From an uncultured Mycoplasmatota bacterium (GTDB lineage: Bacteria; Bacillota_I; Bacilli_A; RF39; UBA660), in assembly GCA_900548725.1 (NCBI GenBank), contig URLV01000003.1, positions 1-64,000 on the forward strand: 64,000 nt of DNA, read 5' to 3'. The notes beneath the pieces are model-generated. The model saw only the letters and a list, made by a program, of their open reading frames with translations, searched no databases and had not been told where the DNA came from. Shown here one piece after another: positions 53,881 through 62,693 of the stretch; position 1 is the stretch's first letter; each line of letters opens with the position of its first letter. The position numbers were made by a program, and so were the translations under genes.

Positions 53881-54896
53881 TTTAGATTAATATAACTACT
53901 ATTTGGGAATATTATTTTTATTATTGTATATTCATTTTCTTTAGAATCTAATTCTATAGATATACCTAGTTTATCACATAATTTTTTACATAAATATAAT
54001 CCTATTCCAGTAGATTTTTTATTTGATAATCTTCCATTAGTACCTGTAAAACCTTTTTCAAATACTCTATTTATTTCATTTTTTTTGATACCAATACCAT
54101 TATCTTTGATATATAAAATAGTGTCATCTTTATTTTCTTTACTAAACATTTCTATTTCAAGTGTTCTATCTTTATTTTTATATTTTACACTATTTTGTAT
54201 AAGTTGATTTAATATAAATATTATCCATTTGCTATCTGTATATATTATGTTATTTAAATCATGTGTATTTATTTCGACTTTTTCTTGTATAAGCATAGTT
54301 TTATTTTTTTTGATACTTTCATTTACTAATTCTTTTAAGTTTGATTTTTTGATGTAGTAATCTTTTTCTACTGTATTACTTCTTGCATAATATAAAGTTT
54401 GGTCTATATAGTTTTCTAATTTATCTAATTCTTCTTCAATACTTCTAGTCGCATTATTTTTATTATTTTCTATAATCATTTTACTAGTTGCTAGTGGTAT
54501 TTTTATTTCATGAATCCATAATTCTATATAGTCTTTATAATCTTTTACATTATATTTATATTTATTAACATTTTCATGCATAGATTTATTTATTTGTTCT
54601 AATGTTTCATATAATATTTTACCTTCAATAAATTCTGGTTTTTTTATTACTTCTGTTATTAAATATTTTTCTTTTAGATGATTTAACATTTTTTCTAAGT
54701 AATTATAATATTTTTTCTTTTTATTATATTCATAAATTAGTCCTATTAAGTATGATGTAATTATTATTATTGGTGTATATATTTTTATGTAAGTATTTAG
54801 TGGATAAGTCATAAAAAATATTTCTATTGTTATTAATGAAAATACTATTAAAATTATTGTAAGTATTTTTTCTTTTATAAATTTTAAAAAGGTCAT
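53877..54896 (-). CDS. bceS: BceS-type intramembrane-sensing histidine kinase
   Basis: A 339-aa kinase with two close N-terminal membrane helices (about 9-30 and 36-53) and almost no outer domain, the BceS class. Phospho-acceptor His is in IELWIHEIKIPLATSK. N box LIQNSVKYKN, G1 DNGIGIKKNE and G2 STGIGLYLCKKL are present. It shares its start with the regulator stop. It likely senses peptides through the BceAB transporter. Confidence 0.92.
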   Translation of the reverse strand: MTFLKFIKEKILTIILIVFSLITIEIFFMTYPLNTYIKIYTPIIIITSYLIGLIYEYNKKKKYYNYLEKMLNHLKEKYLITEVIKKPEFIEGKILYETLEQINKSMHENVNKYKYNVKDYKDYIELWIHEIKIPLATSKMIIENNKNNATRSIEEELDKLENYIDQTLYYARSNTVEKDYYIKKSNLKELVNESIKKNKTMLIQEKVEINTHDLNNIIYTDSKWIIFILNQLIQNSVKYKNKDRTLEIEMFSKENKDDTILYIKDNGIGIKKNEINRVFEKGFTGTNGRLSNKKSTGIGLYLCKKLCDKLGISIELDSKENEYTIIKIIFPNSSYINLK

Positions 54897-55576
54897 TATT
54901 CTTCACTCCCTTTTAAAATATATCCTTGTCCTCTTTTTGTTTCTAATAGTTCTTTTAGACCTAATTCTTCTAATTTATATCTTACTCTTGTAATGTTTAC
55001 TGTTAGTGTACTATCTCCTATAAAGTTATCACTATCCCATAAGCACATCATTATATCTTCTCTAGATACTATTTTATTTCTATTTTGAACTAAGTATTTT
55101 AGAATTCTAAATTCATTTTTTGTAAGTTCTATTATAGTGTTATCTTTTTCTATTGTACTTTTGTTAATGTTTAAAATAAAATCTTTCGCGTCTATTGTAT
55201 CTATATTTTCTTGTGTTTTTGTTCTTCTTAGTAGTGAATTAATTTTTGCAAGTAGGATATGTATATTAAATGGTTTTGTTATGTAATGGTCTGCTCCATT
55301 ATTTATACTTAATAATTCATCTATTTCATTATCTCTACTAGTTATAATTATTATTGGCATATTTGATTTTTTTCTAATTTCTTTACAAATATATTCTCCA
55401 TCTGCGTTAGGTAGATTTAGATCTAATAATAATAATTCTGGATTTATTTTTAAAATATCATTTAAAGTGTTATTAAATGTATTTAAAGTTTCAGACAAGT
55501 ATCCATTGTTATTTAAAAATATTTCTAATTCTTTTCTTAATTTTTCATCATCTTCAACGATTAATATTTTTTCCAT
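54896..55576 (-). CDS. bceR: BceR-type response regulator
   Basis: A 226-aa OmpR-family regulator: VEDDEKL acidic pair, phospho-acceptor in LLLDLNLPNADG, Lys in HYITKPF, and a winged helix (STLTVNITRVRYKLEEL, ETKRGQGYIL). Paired with the kinase next to it; predicted target is the dyad at 53802-53828. Confidence 0.93.
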   Translation of the reverse strand: MEKILIVEDDEKLRKELEIFLNNNGYLSETLNTFNNTLNDILKINPELLLLDLNLPNADGEYICKEIRKKSNMPIIIITSRDNEIDELLSINNGADHYITKPFNIHILLAKINSLLRRTKTQENIDTIDAKDFILNINKSTIEKDNTIIELTKNEFRILKYLVQNRNKIVSREDIMMCLWDSDNFIGDSTLTVNITRVRYKLEELGLKELLETKRGQGYILKGSEE

Positions 55577-55689
55577 ACGTATCCCTCATGTATATTATAA
55601 CATTAAATTATTCTTAATAATATTACAGTTTTGTAAGATTTAAAAAAAAATATATATATTTATTATTTATATTTTTTTACATATATTTA

Positions 55690-55718
55690 TTGTTTTAACT
55701 TTTAAAATATTGTATAAT
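55690..55718 (+). promoter_or_regulatory. Promoter of toxin-like mRNA, copy 1
   Basis: TTGTTT (55690-55695) and TATAAT (55713-55718) with 17-bp spacer. The same flanking sequence in copy 2 (near 56059) lacks about 28 bp including the -10. Confidence 0.65.
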
Positions 55719-55791
55719 TATTTTAGGAATATTTAACAGTTGAGTGCTTGCCTCTTTATTCTTTTAATAAGAAAGGGGGCTTGGTAATATT

Positions 55792-55866
55792 ATGACTAAG
55801 AAAGATTTTTTAATTTTTTCTTTAATTATTATCATTTTTCTTCTTATATTTTTATTATATAAATAA
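55792..55866 (+). CDS. Small hydrophobic peptide, candidate type I toxin
   Basis: A 24-codon frame reading MTKKDFLIFSLIIIIFLLIF then LLYK: a charged start, one membrane helix and a Lys at the end. This is the plan of TxpA/BsrG/Fst-type toxins. A G-rich AAGGGGGC lies about 12 bases before the ATG. The promoter is at 55690-55718 and the mRNA would start near 55725. A convergent RNA overlaps its 3' end. The leader motif TTGAGTGCTTGCC is complementary to sites in the mRNA 3' part (55882-55937), allowing a 5'-3' long-range fold. Sequence family not matched by eye; function inferred from architecture. Confidence 0.65.
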   Translation: MTKKDFLIFSLIIIIFLLIFLLYK

Positions 55867-55879
55867 TATTTATGTAAGC

Positions 55880-55986
55880 AAAAAGCACTCAATCTAGCGT
55901 AGATTAAGTGCTCAACCCATAAAGGCGAGTACTCAACGTACCATGTTAAGTATCCCTTTTTTATTATATTCAAGTTCCCTTGACAT
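55880..55986 (-). ncRNA. Candidate antisense antitoxin RNA, copy 1
   Basis: A minus-strand promoter TTGAAA (56014-56019), 17 bp, TATTAT (55991-55996) would start an RNA near 55985. It ends at a hairpin AGCACTTAATCT/AGATTGAGTGCT followed by TTTTT near 55880, giving about 105 nt. It overlaps the 3' part of the toxin-like mRNA over about 85 nt. This is the RatA/SR4 arrangement. Confidence 0.6.
55930..55965 (+). terminator. Terminator of toxin-like mRNA
   Basis: TACTCAAC and GTTAAGTA (one mismatch) around a 7-nt loop, followed by TCCC and T6. The structure is preserved in copy 2 at 56271-56308. Confidence 0.6.
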
Positions 55987-56115
55987 ATTCATAATATCAT
56001 ATTGTTTATATAGTTTCAAGTTTTTTGTAATATGTTTTATTTATGCTTTTTTACACATATTTGTTGTTTTAAGAATATTTAACAGCCCATTATTTTTTTT
56101 ATTAAGGAAGGAGAC

Positions 56116-56208
56116 TTGGTTATTATATCTAAGAAAGATTTTTTAAATTTATCTCTTATATTTATCATCTTTTTATTAATATCCTTACTTTTTACTATTT
56201 TAGTATAG
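56116..56208 (+). pseudogene. Decayed second copy of the toxin-like gene
   Basis: Parallel to copy 1, reading SKKDFLNLSLIFIIFLLISL and on to LVTAG stop at 56206-56208. The ATG has been lost; only a TTG too near the ribosome site (56116) remains in frame. The promoter -10 region present in copy 1 is deleted. The locus is a tandem duplicate about 340 bp downstream. The toxin side is probably silent. Confidence 0.55.
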
Positions 56209-56224
56209 TAAAACAATATAATAA

Positions 56225-56330
56225 AACCACTCAATCTAACGTATATAAATGCACACCATTAATAGTGGTAAGTACTCAACATGAGCTTGTTAAGTATTCC
56301 CTTTTTTATTTTATTCAAGTCTCCTTGACA
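56225..56330 (-). ncRNA. Antisense RNA of copy 2 (possibly still expressed)
   Basis: Matches the copy 1 antisense region. TATTAT at 56336-56341 is kept, with TTGAAA upstream at a shorter spacing of 15 bp. The terminator stem ends ACCACT/AGTGGT where copy 1 has AGCACT/AGTGCT, a possible compensatory change, followed by TTTTATT. Confidence 0.4.
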
Positions 56331-56380
56331 TATTCATAATAACATATTATTTATATATTTTCAAATAAAACTTATCATAT

Positions 56381-57487
56381 TTATAATAAATTATTTGTTT
56401 CTTTTATTTTTTCCCATGGTAAATTTAAATCTGTTCTTCCAAAATGTCCGTATGATGCTAAATCGTAATATATTGGATTTAATAAATCTAATTCTTTTAT
56501 AATATTGTCTACACTAAAATTAAAATTATTATTTACAAATTCATATATTTTATCTATACCTACTTTATTTGTAATAAATGTATTTATGTAAATAGAAATT
56601 GGATATTCTTTTCCTATTGCATATGCTAATTCTATTTCACATTTATCTGCTAGGTTATTAGCTACAATATTTTTAGCAACAAATCTTGCATAATATGCTC
56701 CACTTCTATCTACTTTAGATGGGTCTTTACTGCTAAAGCATCCACCACCTACTTTTCCTATTCCTCCATATGTATCTGCAACTATTTTTCTACCTGTTGT
56801 TCCACTATCTCCAAATGAACCACCTATTGTAAATTTGCCACTTGTGTTTATTAATATTTTTGTGTTTTTATCAAGTAGATTGGTAGGAACAACTTTATAT
56901 ATTACTTCATTAATAATTAGATTTTCTAATTCTTTTTTATCTATGTTTTCTTTATGTTGAGATGCAATAATTATTGTATCTATTCTTTTTGGAATATCAT
57001 TTTCATATTCGATAGTTATTTGTGTTTTGCCATCAGGTTTTAGTATAGAATTCTTATCTTTTTTTCTTACATCTGATAATCTTTTTGCTAGTTTATTTGC
57101 TAAAAGGATTGGTAGTGGCATATATTCTTTTGTTTCATTTGTTGCATAACCAAACATTATTCCTTGATCTCCTGCCATAATTTTATCTTGTTCTACTGCA
57201 TTATTTATTTCAATAGATTGTTTATTTACTTTAACAATTACATTATATTCTTCTTCATAGCCAATATCTTTTAATACTTTTTTTGCTAGAGAACCATAAT
57301 CTAATTTTGCTTTAGTTGTTGCTTCTCCGTAAATAAATATTAAATCATCTTTTATAGTTGTTTCTACTGCCATTTTGCTAGTTTTGTCTTGTCTTAATGC
57401 TTCATCTAATATGTAATCACTGATTTTATCACATATTTTATCTGGATGTCCTTCTGTTACTGATTCACTTGTTAAATAATATTTCAT
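56381..57487 (-). CDS. metK: S-adenosylmethionine synthetase
   Basis: A 368-aa enzyme making SAM from methionine and ATP. The conserved ESVTEGHPDKICD, AGDQGIMFGYATNE, GSFGDSGTTGRKIVADTYGG and GGGCFSSKDPSKVDRSGAYYAR motifs are all present. It is slightly shorter than the usual 385-400 aa. It sits alone behind a SAM-I riboswitch with terminator, so it is repressed when SAM is plentiful. Confidence 0.97.
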   Translation of the reverse strand: MKYYLTSESVTEGHPDKICDKISDYILDEALRQDKTSKMAVETTIKDDLIFIYGEATTKAKLDYGSLAKKVLKDIGYEEEYNVIVKVNKQSIEINNAVEQDKIMAGDQGIMFGYATNETKEYMPLPILLANKLAKRLSDVRKKDKNSILKPDGKTQITIEYENDIPKRIDTIIIASQHKENIDKKELENLIINEVIYKVVPTNLLDKNTKILINTSGKFTIGGSFGDSGTTGRKIVADTYGGIGKVGGGCFSSKDPSKVDRSGAYYARFVAKNIVANNLADKCEIELAYAIGKEYPISIYINTFITNKVGIDKIYEFVNNNFNFSVDNIIKELDLLNPIYYDLASYGHFGRTDLNLPWEKIKETNNLL

Positions 57488-57515
57488 ATAATCTCCCTCT
57501 TTCTCTTTTTATCAA

Positions 57516-57645
57516 AAATAAAAAACTCTTGAAAGAGTTATTGTTATAAAAATCTCTTTCATCGATATTAGCATTACCACCTTACTGTTGCAGGTTGGTA
57601 TGAGTTCTTAGAGCTAATTCTCTCCCTCATTCTTGATAAAAAATT
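57516..57645 (-). promoter_or_regulatory. SAM-I (S-box) riboswitch with terminator
   Basis: On the minus strand: TTATCAAGA with a GGGAG segment, ACCAACCTGCAACAGTAAGGT, GGTAATGCTAATA and CGATGAAAGAG follow the S-box order. The terminator AACTCTTTCAAGAGTT plus T-run is at 57516-57541. GAAAGAG of the aptamer end is complementary to CTCTTTC of the terminator, giving the switch. Confidence 0.88.
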
Positions 57646-57721
57646 ATAATTATTTAACGTATTATTTCTAATACAATTTTATTTTAACATTATTTTTATA
57701 TTTTGTATATAATTTTTATAG

Positions 57722-57747
57722 TAAAAAAGACTTTCAAACGAAGTCTT
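57722..57747 (-). terminator. Terminator of the HdeD-like gene
   Basis: AAGACTT and AAGTCTT pair around a 7-nt loop, then T6, on the minus strand at the stop codon. Confidence 0.75.
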
Positions 57748-58297
57748 ATTTTTCTAATAATTTTGTTATTTCTTTTATGTTATTTTTAAATATAATTGTA
57801 TCTATTATATTAGATATAGAATATACTGTAATTAGTATTCCTAGAGAAGTTGTTAATGCTATAGTTCCAATACTAGGATTAAGTATAATTATTAAACCAC
57901 ATATAATAGATATTATTGAACATATTAGAAGTGATAACCAACTACTAATATTATTTCTATATAGTAATATTGATAGTCTTAAATCTAGTGTTGATTTAGT
58001 AATCATTATTACACCTGCTACTATTGGGAATAATGTTTTTACAATATCTGGATTAACTAGCATTATAATACCTAGTAATAATTCTATAACACCTAGTGTT
58101 AAGAAACTAGAGAAGAATATACTTGATTCTTTTTCTATTAAGAAATATATTCCGTTTACAATAAGTAATATTGATAGTATATAAGTTATTGTTGTAAATG
58201 ATACTTCTGGATAAATAATGAATATTAATCCTATAATAAACATTATTATAGATATTATAATAGATGAGTATAAGAATTTGTTTAATTTATTTAACAT
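57746..58297 (-). CDS. HdeD/DUF308-family membrane protein
   Basis: A 183-aa protein with six hydrophobic segments arranged in three helix pairs. It matches the DUF308/HdeD family pattern (LLIVNGIYFLIEKESS, LLGIIMLVNPD, ILNPSIGTIAL). HdeD is linked to acid resistance in E. coli; the role in Gram-positives is unknown. Confidence 0.75.
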   Translation of the reverse strand: MLNKLNKFLYSSIIISIIMFIIGLIFIIYPEVSFTTITYILSILLIVNGIYFLIEKESSIFFSSFLTLGVIELLLGIIMLVNPDIVKTLFPIVAGVIMITKSTLDLRLSILLYRNNISSWLSLLICSIISIICGLIIILNPSIGTIALTTSLGILITVYSISNIIDTIIFKNNIKEITKLLEK

Positions 58298-58353
58298 GTA
58301 TAGGCTCCTTTCTATTATAATTTTAATAAAAATATTTTGTTTTGTAAACTACA

Positions 58354-59205
58354 TTATTCTTTTATAAGTTGGATATTTTCATTTTTATATTCTTTTAATA
58401 CTTCATTCCATATATATGATTCAACCAATCTTGCTTTTTTTGGATTTATTAAAAATCTTATATTTAATTCTATATGTTTATCTTTTACTTCTGTATATAT
58501 CATCGGTTCATATTTATTATAATACATTCTATATGATGTATTATTTTTTAATTCGTTTTTCATTTTTGTTGGTATATTTTTTATCACATCTATATTATTT
58601 ATTATTTTGTATAAAGTCTTTTTTGCTAGTATAACATCACTATCAAGAGATATTTGTACTTTTATTTCGTCCCATATATATTTAAATCCTTTATTCATAT
58701 TTTTTACTGTTTCTGTAAATATTATTGAGTTTGGAATTATTGAAACTACACCTGTACTTTGATGTCCATAATTATCACTTATTTCTAATAATTCAAAGAA
58801 TAATGATCCTAGATTTATAACATCTCCTTTTTGTCCTTTTATTTCAATTCTATCTTCTAATTTAAATGGTTTATATAGTTTTATATAAAATCCTGCAAAT
58901 AAATTTAATATGTAATCTTTTAAAGATAATGTTATTGCTGCTGATACAAAACTTATTAATGTCATTGCATTTTTTATATTACTTTCCCATATAAGATATA
59001 TAATTAAAATTTGAATAATAGATATTATTAATTTTATAAAATTTAATGTTTTATATTGTAATTTATTATTATTTATTTTTATTAGTTGTTTTTTTAAAAT
59101 ATATATTAATGCTTTACCTATAATTAGTGTTAGTATTGTGTAAAATATTAATACTGTATATTTGTTAGTAGATGATAAAAATAATGTATCTATATTTTTT
59201 AACAT
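58354..59205 (-). CDS. MscS-family mechanosensitive channel
   Basis: A 283-aa protein with three to four N-terminal helices and the MscS pore/beta region: FVSAAITLSLKDYILNLFAGFYIKLYKPFKLEDRIEIKG. A helical C-terminal domain follows. It likely opens on osmotic downshock. It differs clearly from the second channel at 60998-61804. Confidence 0.85.
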   Translation of the reverse strand: MLKNIDTLFLSSTNKYTVLIFYTILTLIIGKALIYILKKQLIKINNNKLQYKTLNFIKLIISIIQILIIYLIWESNIKNAMTLISFVSAAITLSLKDYILNLFAGFYIKLYKPFKLEDRIEIKGQKGDVINLGSLFFELLEISDNYGHQSTGVVSIIPNSIIFTETVKNMNKGFKYIWDEIKVQISLDSDVILAKKTLYKIINNIDVIKNIPTKMKNELKNNTSYRMYYNKYEPMIYTEVKDKHIELNIRFLINPKKARLVESYIWNEVLKEYKNENIQLIKE

Positions 59206-59261
59206 ATTAATTTCTCCTTTTTGTATGTATTAATATAGCATTTTTATTGACTTATATAAAG

Positions 59262-59288
59262 TAAAAAAGAAGTATTTGTTTACTTCTT
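59262..59288 (-). terminator. Terminator of the parA-parB-mscS-abgT operon
   Basis: AGAAGTA, loop, TACTTCT and T6 on the minus strand, ten bases after the abgT stop. Confidence 0.75.
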
Positions 59289-59297
59289 TACATTTTT

Positions 59298-60836
59298 TTA
59301 CATTAATGGTGATATTCCTATACCTAGTGGTATGTTAACTAAATACCATACGATTATTATTATTAACCACATACATAATGTTCCTATTGAATATGGTACT
59401 AGATATTTTAATGATTTAAATAATCCTACACCTTTTTTATCTTGATTATACAATTCCATATATGCTAAGAATATTACAAAATATGCCATTACTGGTGTCA
59501 GCCCATATGTAACTGATTCTCCTGCTCTAAATATCAATTGTGCAAATTCTGGCGTCATTCCTGAATTCATTAAAACTGGAACTGACACAGATGATAATAT
59601 TGACCACTTATAAATTGATGATGGCAATACTAATGTTGATATTGCACTTAGTATAAATACTAGTAATACAAGTGGTAATCCAGTAAATTTAGTTGTTGAA
59701 ATTATATTAGCAAACCAACTTGTTATAAGCATACCTATATTTGAATATTTTAATATAGATATGAATGTTGATGCAAAGAATATTAATACTAATACTTTTC
59801 CCATTGCATCTAGTGAATGTGATAAATCATCACAAACATCTCTGTTATTTTTTATACTTTTTGTTAATATTCCGTATGTTAATCCATTTATGAAGAATAA
59901 TATTGTTATTACAAATACAAATCCTGAATTAAAGAATGAATTATATCCGAATAGTTTATCAATATATAATTTTTGTGAATAATCTAGTAAATTTCCACTT
60001 AGTGGTAATCCTGGAATTATGTTATATATGAAAATTAATAAATATATTGTGCCTATAATTATTGAAATATATAGACTTTTTAATTCTTTTTTTGAAACGT
60101 ATTTTTCTTCCTCTTCTTCTAATTCATATTTTCCTAATCTAGGAATAATATTTTTTTCTGTTATATTAGTAATTATAAATGATAATGCTATAGTTGCTAA
60201 AATCATTATTATCATAAAACTTGTTGTTTTTATTGTATACCCTTCTTTTAATAAATTTGCAGCATCTTGCGTATATGTTAATAAAGAAGAATCTACTGAA
60301 TTTATAAATATATTTATTCCAATACCACAACTTATCGCAGCAAAAGCAGTTATTATTCCTGCTTGTGGATTTCTTTTTCCATATTTAAATAATAATGCTG
60401 ATATTGGAATTAATACTATGTAAGAGATATCTCCAGCTATACTTGATAGTATACAAATTAATACCAATATAAATGTGACAACATTTTTTCTTAATTTTCT
60501 TGTTAAAACATAAAATAATGTATCTAAGAATCCGGTTTTATCCATAATACCTATACCTAGTAAAGTAATTAGTAACATTGATAATGGTGTAAATGATGCA
60601 AAGTTTGATACTGTATTTGAGAATATGTATTTTAATCCTCTTAAACTAAATAGATTTTCAATAGTAATCATGGTTGATTCTAATGAATTACTTTTAGTAT
60701 TTACAGTACTATAACTCCCGGTAATATCAAATAAAGATAATATTCCACTTACACAAATGGTTATTAATATAAGTATTAAGAAAGACATTATTGGATGCAG
60801 TACAACTTTATCTCTAATTTTTCTTATTTTATTCAT
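59298..60836 (-). CDS. AbgT-family transporter
   Basis: A 512-aa protein with about 12 membrane segments of the AbgT family: LLGIGIMDKTGFLDTL, GDISYIVLIPISALLFKYGKRNPQAGI and YKWSILSSVSVPVLMNSGMTPEFAQLIFRAGESVTYGLTPVM. Family members move p-aminobenzoyl-glutamate or export sulfonamides. It overlaps the DUF951 gene by eight bases. Confidence 0.9.
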   Translation of the reverse strand: MNKIRKIRDKVVLHPIMSFLILILITICVSGILSLFDITGSYSTVNTKSNSLESTMITIENLFSLRGLKYIFSNTVSNFASFTPLSMLLITLLGIGIMDKTGFLDTLFYVLTRKLRKNVVTFILVLICILSSIAGDISYIVLIPISALLFKYGKRNPQAGIITAFAAISCGIGINIFINSVDSSLLTYTQDAANLLKEGYTIKTTSFMIIMILATIALSFIITNITEKNIIPRLGKYELEEEEEKYVSKKELKSLYISIIIGTIYLLIFIYNIIPGLPLSGNLLDYSQKLYIDKLFGYNSFFNSGFVFVITILFFINGLTYGILTKSIKNNRDVCDDLSHSLDAMGKVLVLIFFASTFISILKYSNIGMLITSWFANIISTTKFTGLPLVLLVFILSAISTLVLPSSIYKWSILSSVSVPVLMNSGMTPEFAQLIFRAGESVTYGLTPVMAYFVIFLAYMELYNQDKKGVGLFKSLKYLVPYSIGTLCMWLIIIIVWYLVNIPLGIGISPLM

Positions 60837-61014
60837 TTACTATGCTCCTTAATTTACGTTCAAATTCTAATCTATCTAACATTATAATATGATTACAACC
60901 TAAACATTTTAATTTAATATCGACACCTACTCTAGTAACGCACCATTTATTTTCTTTGCATGCATGTGGTTTTTTCATTGTAACTATTGAACCTACGTTA
61001 TATTTTTGTTCCAT
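60829..61014 (-). CDS. DUF951 (YyzM-type) zinc-binding-like protein
   Basis: A 61-aa protein with MKKPHACKENKWCVTRVGVDIKLKCLGCNHIIMLDR: three or four Cys/His positions that could bind zinc. DUF951 genes lie between parB/mscS and ychF near the origin in many Firmicutes. Here abgT follows in place of ychF. Function unknown. Confidence 0.85.
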   Translation of the reverse strand: MEQKYNVGSIVTMKKPHACKENKWCVTRVGVDIKLKCLGCNHIIMLDRLEFERKLRSIVNE

Positions 61015-61804
61015 TATGTACCTCCAATTGATTATAAGGTATTTTTATATTATTTTTTTCATATGCTATTTTTATTTCTTTAAGAAATGATCTTTTTACA
61101 GCCCATTGTTTTCCTCTATTACATGTTATTAATACTTGATATATTATACTAGAATCAGCAAGTTCATTTATTCCAAGATATTCTACTTTTGATACTTCTT
61201 TATTATTTTCTTTGAAACTATTAAGTGTATCTTTTATTACTTTTTCTACTTTATCATAATCTTCTTCATAAGCAGTTGGAATGCTTATACATGTTGATGC
61301 TTTTTCTTGAGTAATATTAATTATTTTATCTATATTTCTATTTGATATTATTAATACTTCACCAGTATATTTTTTTATTTTTGTATTTTTTAATCCAAAT
61401 TCTATTACTGTTCCTGTAAATCCTTCGTATTCAACTATGTCTCCTATTACATAGTAATTATCAAATATTATACTTATTCCATTAAAAACATCTTTTAATA
61501 CGTCTTGTAATCCTAACCCAACTACTACTCCAGCAATACCTAGACCGGTAATAAGACTTGTTGTATTTATTCCATATAAGTTTAGTAAAAGAAGAATCAT
61601 TATAATTAATATTAAATATCTTGCTATATTTCTAAATAAATGTAATATTGTAGTACGTTTTTTTATTTCTAATTCATCTTTACCTTTTATAACAATTTTA
61701 TCTACTATATCGTATAGTATTTTGTATATAATGTATGATGATAATAAAATTATTACTGTTCCATATACTTTTGGATTGAGTAAAAAGTCTAGCATATTAT
61801 TCAC
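60998..61804 (-). CDS. MscS-family mechanosensitive channel
   Basis: A 268-aa small-conductance channel with three helices, the pore-lining TTSLITGLGIAGVVVGLGLQDVLKDVFNGISI, and GDIVEYEGFTGTVIEFGLKNTKIK in the beta domain. It overlaps parB and the DUF951 gene, the conserved order near the Firmicutes origin. Confidence 0.92.
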   Translation of the reverse strand: MNNMLDFLLNPKVYGTVIILLSSYIIYKILYDIVDKIVIKGKDELEIKKRTTILHLFRNIARYLILIIMILLLLNLYGINTTSLITGLGIAGVVVGLGLQDVLKDVFNGISIIFDNYYVIGDIVEYEGFTGTVIEFGLKNTKIKKYTGEVLIISNRNIDKIINITQEKASTCISIPTAYEEDYDKVEKVIKDTLNSFKENNKEVSKVEYLGINELADSSIIYQVLITCNRGKQWAVKRSFLKEIKIAYEKNNIKIPYNQLEVHNGTKI

Positions 61805-62693
61805 CTTCTATATCTATGTTTAATATTTCTAATATTCTTTCTAAATCTTTATCAGTATCAAATGGTATTGATATTTTATTTTTTGATATTTGTACTTTAG
61901 TACCTGTTACATCTCGTAATACTGATTCATATATTTTAAATCTTGGATTAAGAGTTGATACTCTAACTATTTTATTTTTCTTTATAACATTTTCTTCTTT
62001 GCTTAATGTTTCAAGTTCTCTTACACTTATTCCATCATCAATTACTTTTTGTGCTAAGTTAAGTATCATGTCTACATCATCTATTTTACTTAGTACTCTT
62101 GCATGTGACATACTTATAGTACCATTCATTACTTCTTTTTGAACGTATTTAGGAAGCGATAAAAGTCCTAATAGATTTGTTATATAACTTCTTGATTTTC
62201 CAAATTTATTTGCTACTTCTTCTTGTGTTAATCCAGTTGCATCAATATAATTTTTATATGCTGTTGCTTCTTCTATTGGAGATAAATCTTCTCTTTGTAT
62301 ATTTTCTATTAATGCAATTTCCATCATTTGTTGGTCTGTGAAATCTCTTATTATTGCGGGAATCTTTGTTAGGCCTGCAAGTCTTGCTGCTTTAGTTCTT
62401 CTTTCACCTGCAACTAAGTCGTATCCTTTAATACTTTTTTTTACAATAATAGGTTCTATAAGTCCATGTTCTTTAATTGATTCCGATAATTCTCTTAGTG
62501 ATTCTTCATCAAAGTATTCTCTTGGTTGATGAGGGTTACTTCTTATTTCATCAACAGGTATTTCTAATATGTCGCTATCTTTTGCATCACTAACTATTTC
62601 TTTTTCGTAATTATTTAATGTATCGATGTTTAATGGTTCACTATTAAATAATTGTTCTAATCCTTTTCCTAATGCTTTTCTTTTACTCTCCAT
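61797..62693 (-). CDS. parB: ParB/Spo0J chromosome partitioning protein
   Basis: A 298-aa ParB: NPHQPREYFDEESLRELSESI, the CTP-binding C motif LVAGERRTKAARLAGL, a helix-turn-helix (LTQEEVANKFGKSRSYITNLL) and a C-terminal dimer domain. It loads at parS and recruits SMC. It overlaps parA and the mscS gene. Confidence 0.95.
   Translation of the reverse strand: MESKRKALGKGLEQLFNSEPLNIDTLNNYEKEIVSDAKDSDILEIPVDEIRSNPHQPREYFDEESLRELSESIKEHGLIEPIIVKKSIKGYDLVAGERRTKAARLAGLTKIPAIIRDFTDQQMMEIALIENIQREDLSPIEEATAYKNYIDATGLTQEEVANKFGKSRSYITNLLGLLSLPKYVQKEVMNGTISMSHARVLSKIDDVDMILNLAQKVIDDGISVRELETLSKEENVIKKNKIVRVSTLNPRFKIYESVLRDVTGTKVQISKNKISIPFDTDKDLERILEILNIDIEGE

Noticed and set aside
55764..55973. Minus-strand 69-codon frame over the toxin-like locus
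   Set aside because: It overlaps the antisense RNA and both terminators and lacks a ribosome site; better explained by the RNA pair.
55981..56010. Plus-strand TTGACA after copy 1 as a promoter for copy 2
   Set aside because: The matching -10 at 17 bp is poor (TGTTTA) and the sequence lies within the antisense promoter region, so it is likely incidental.
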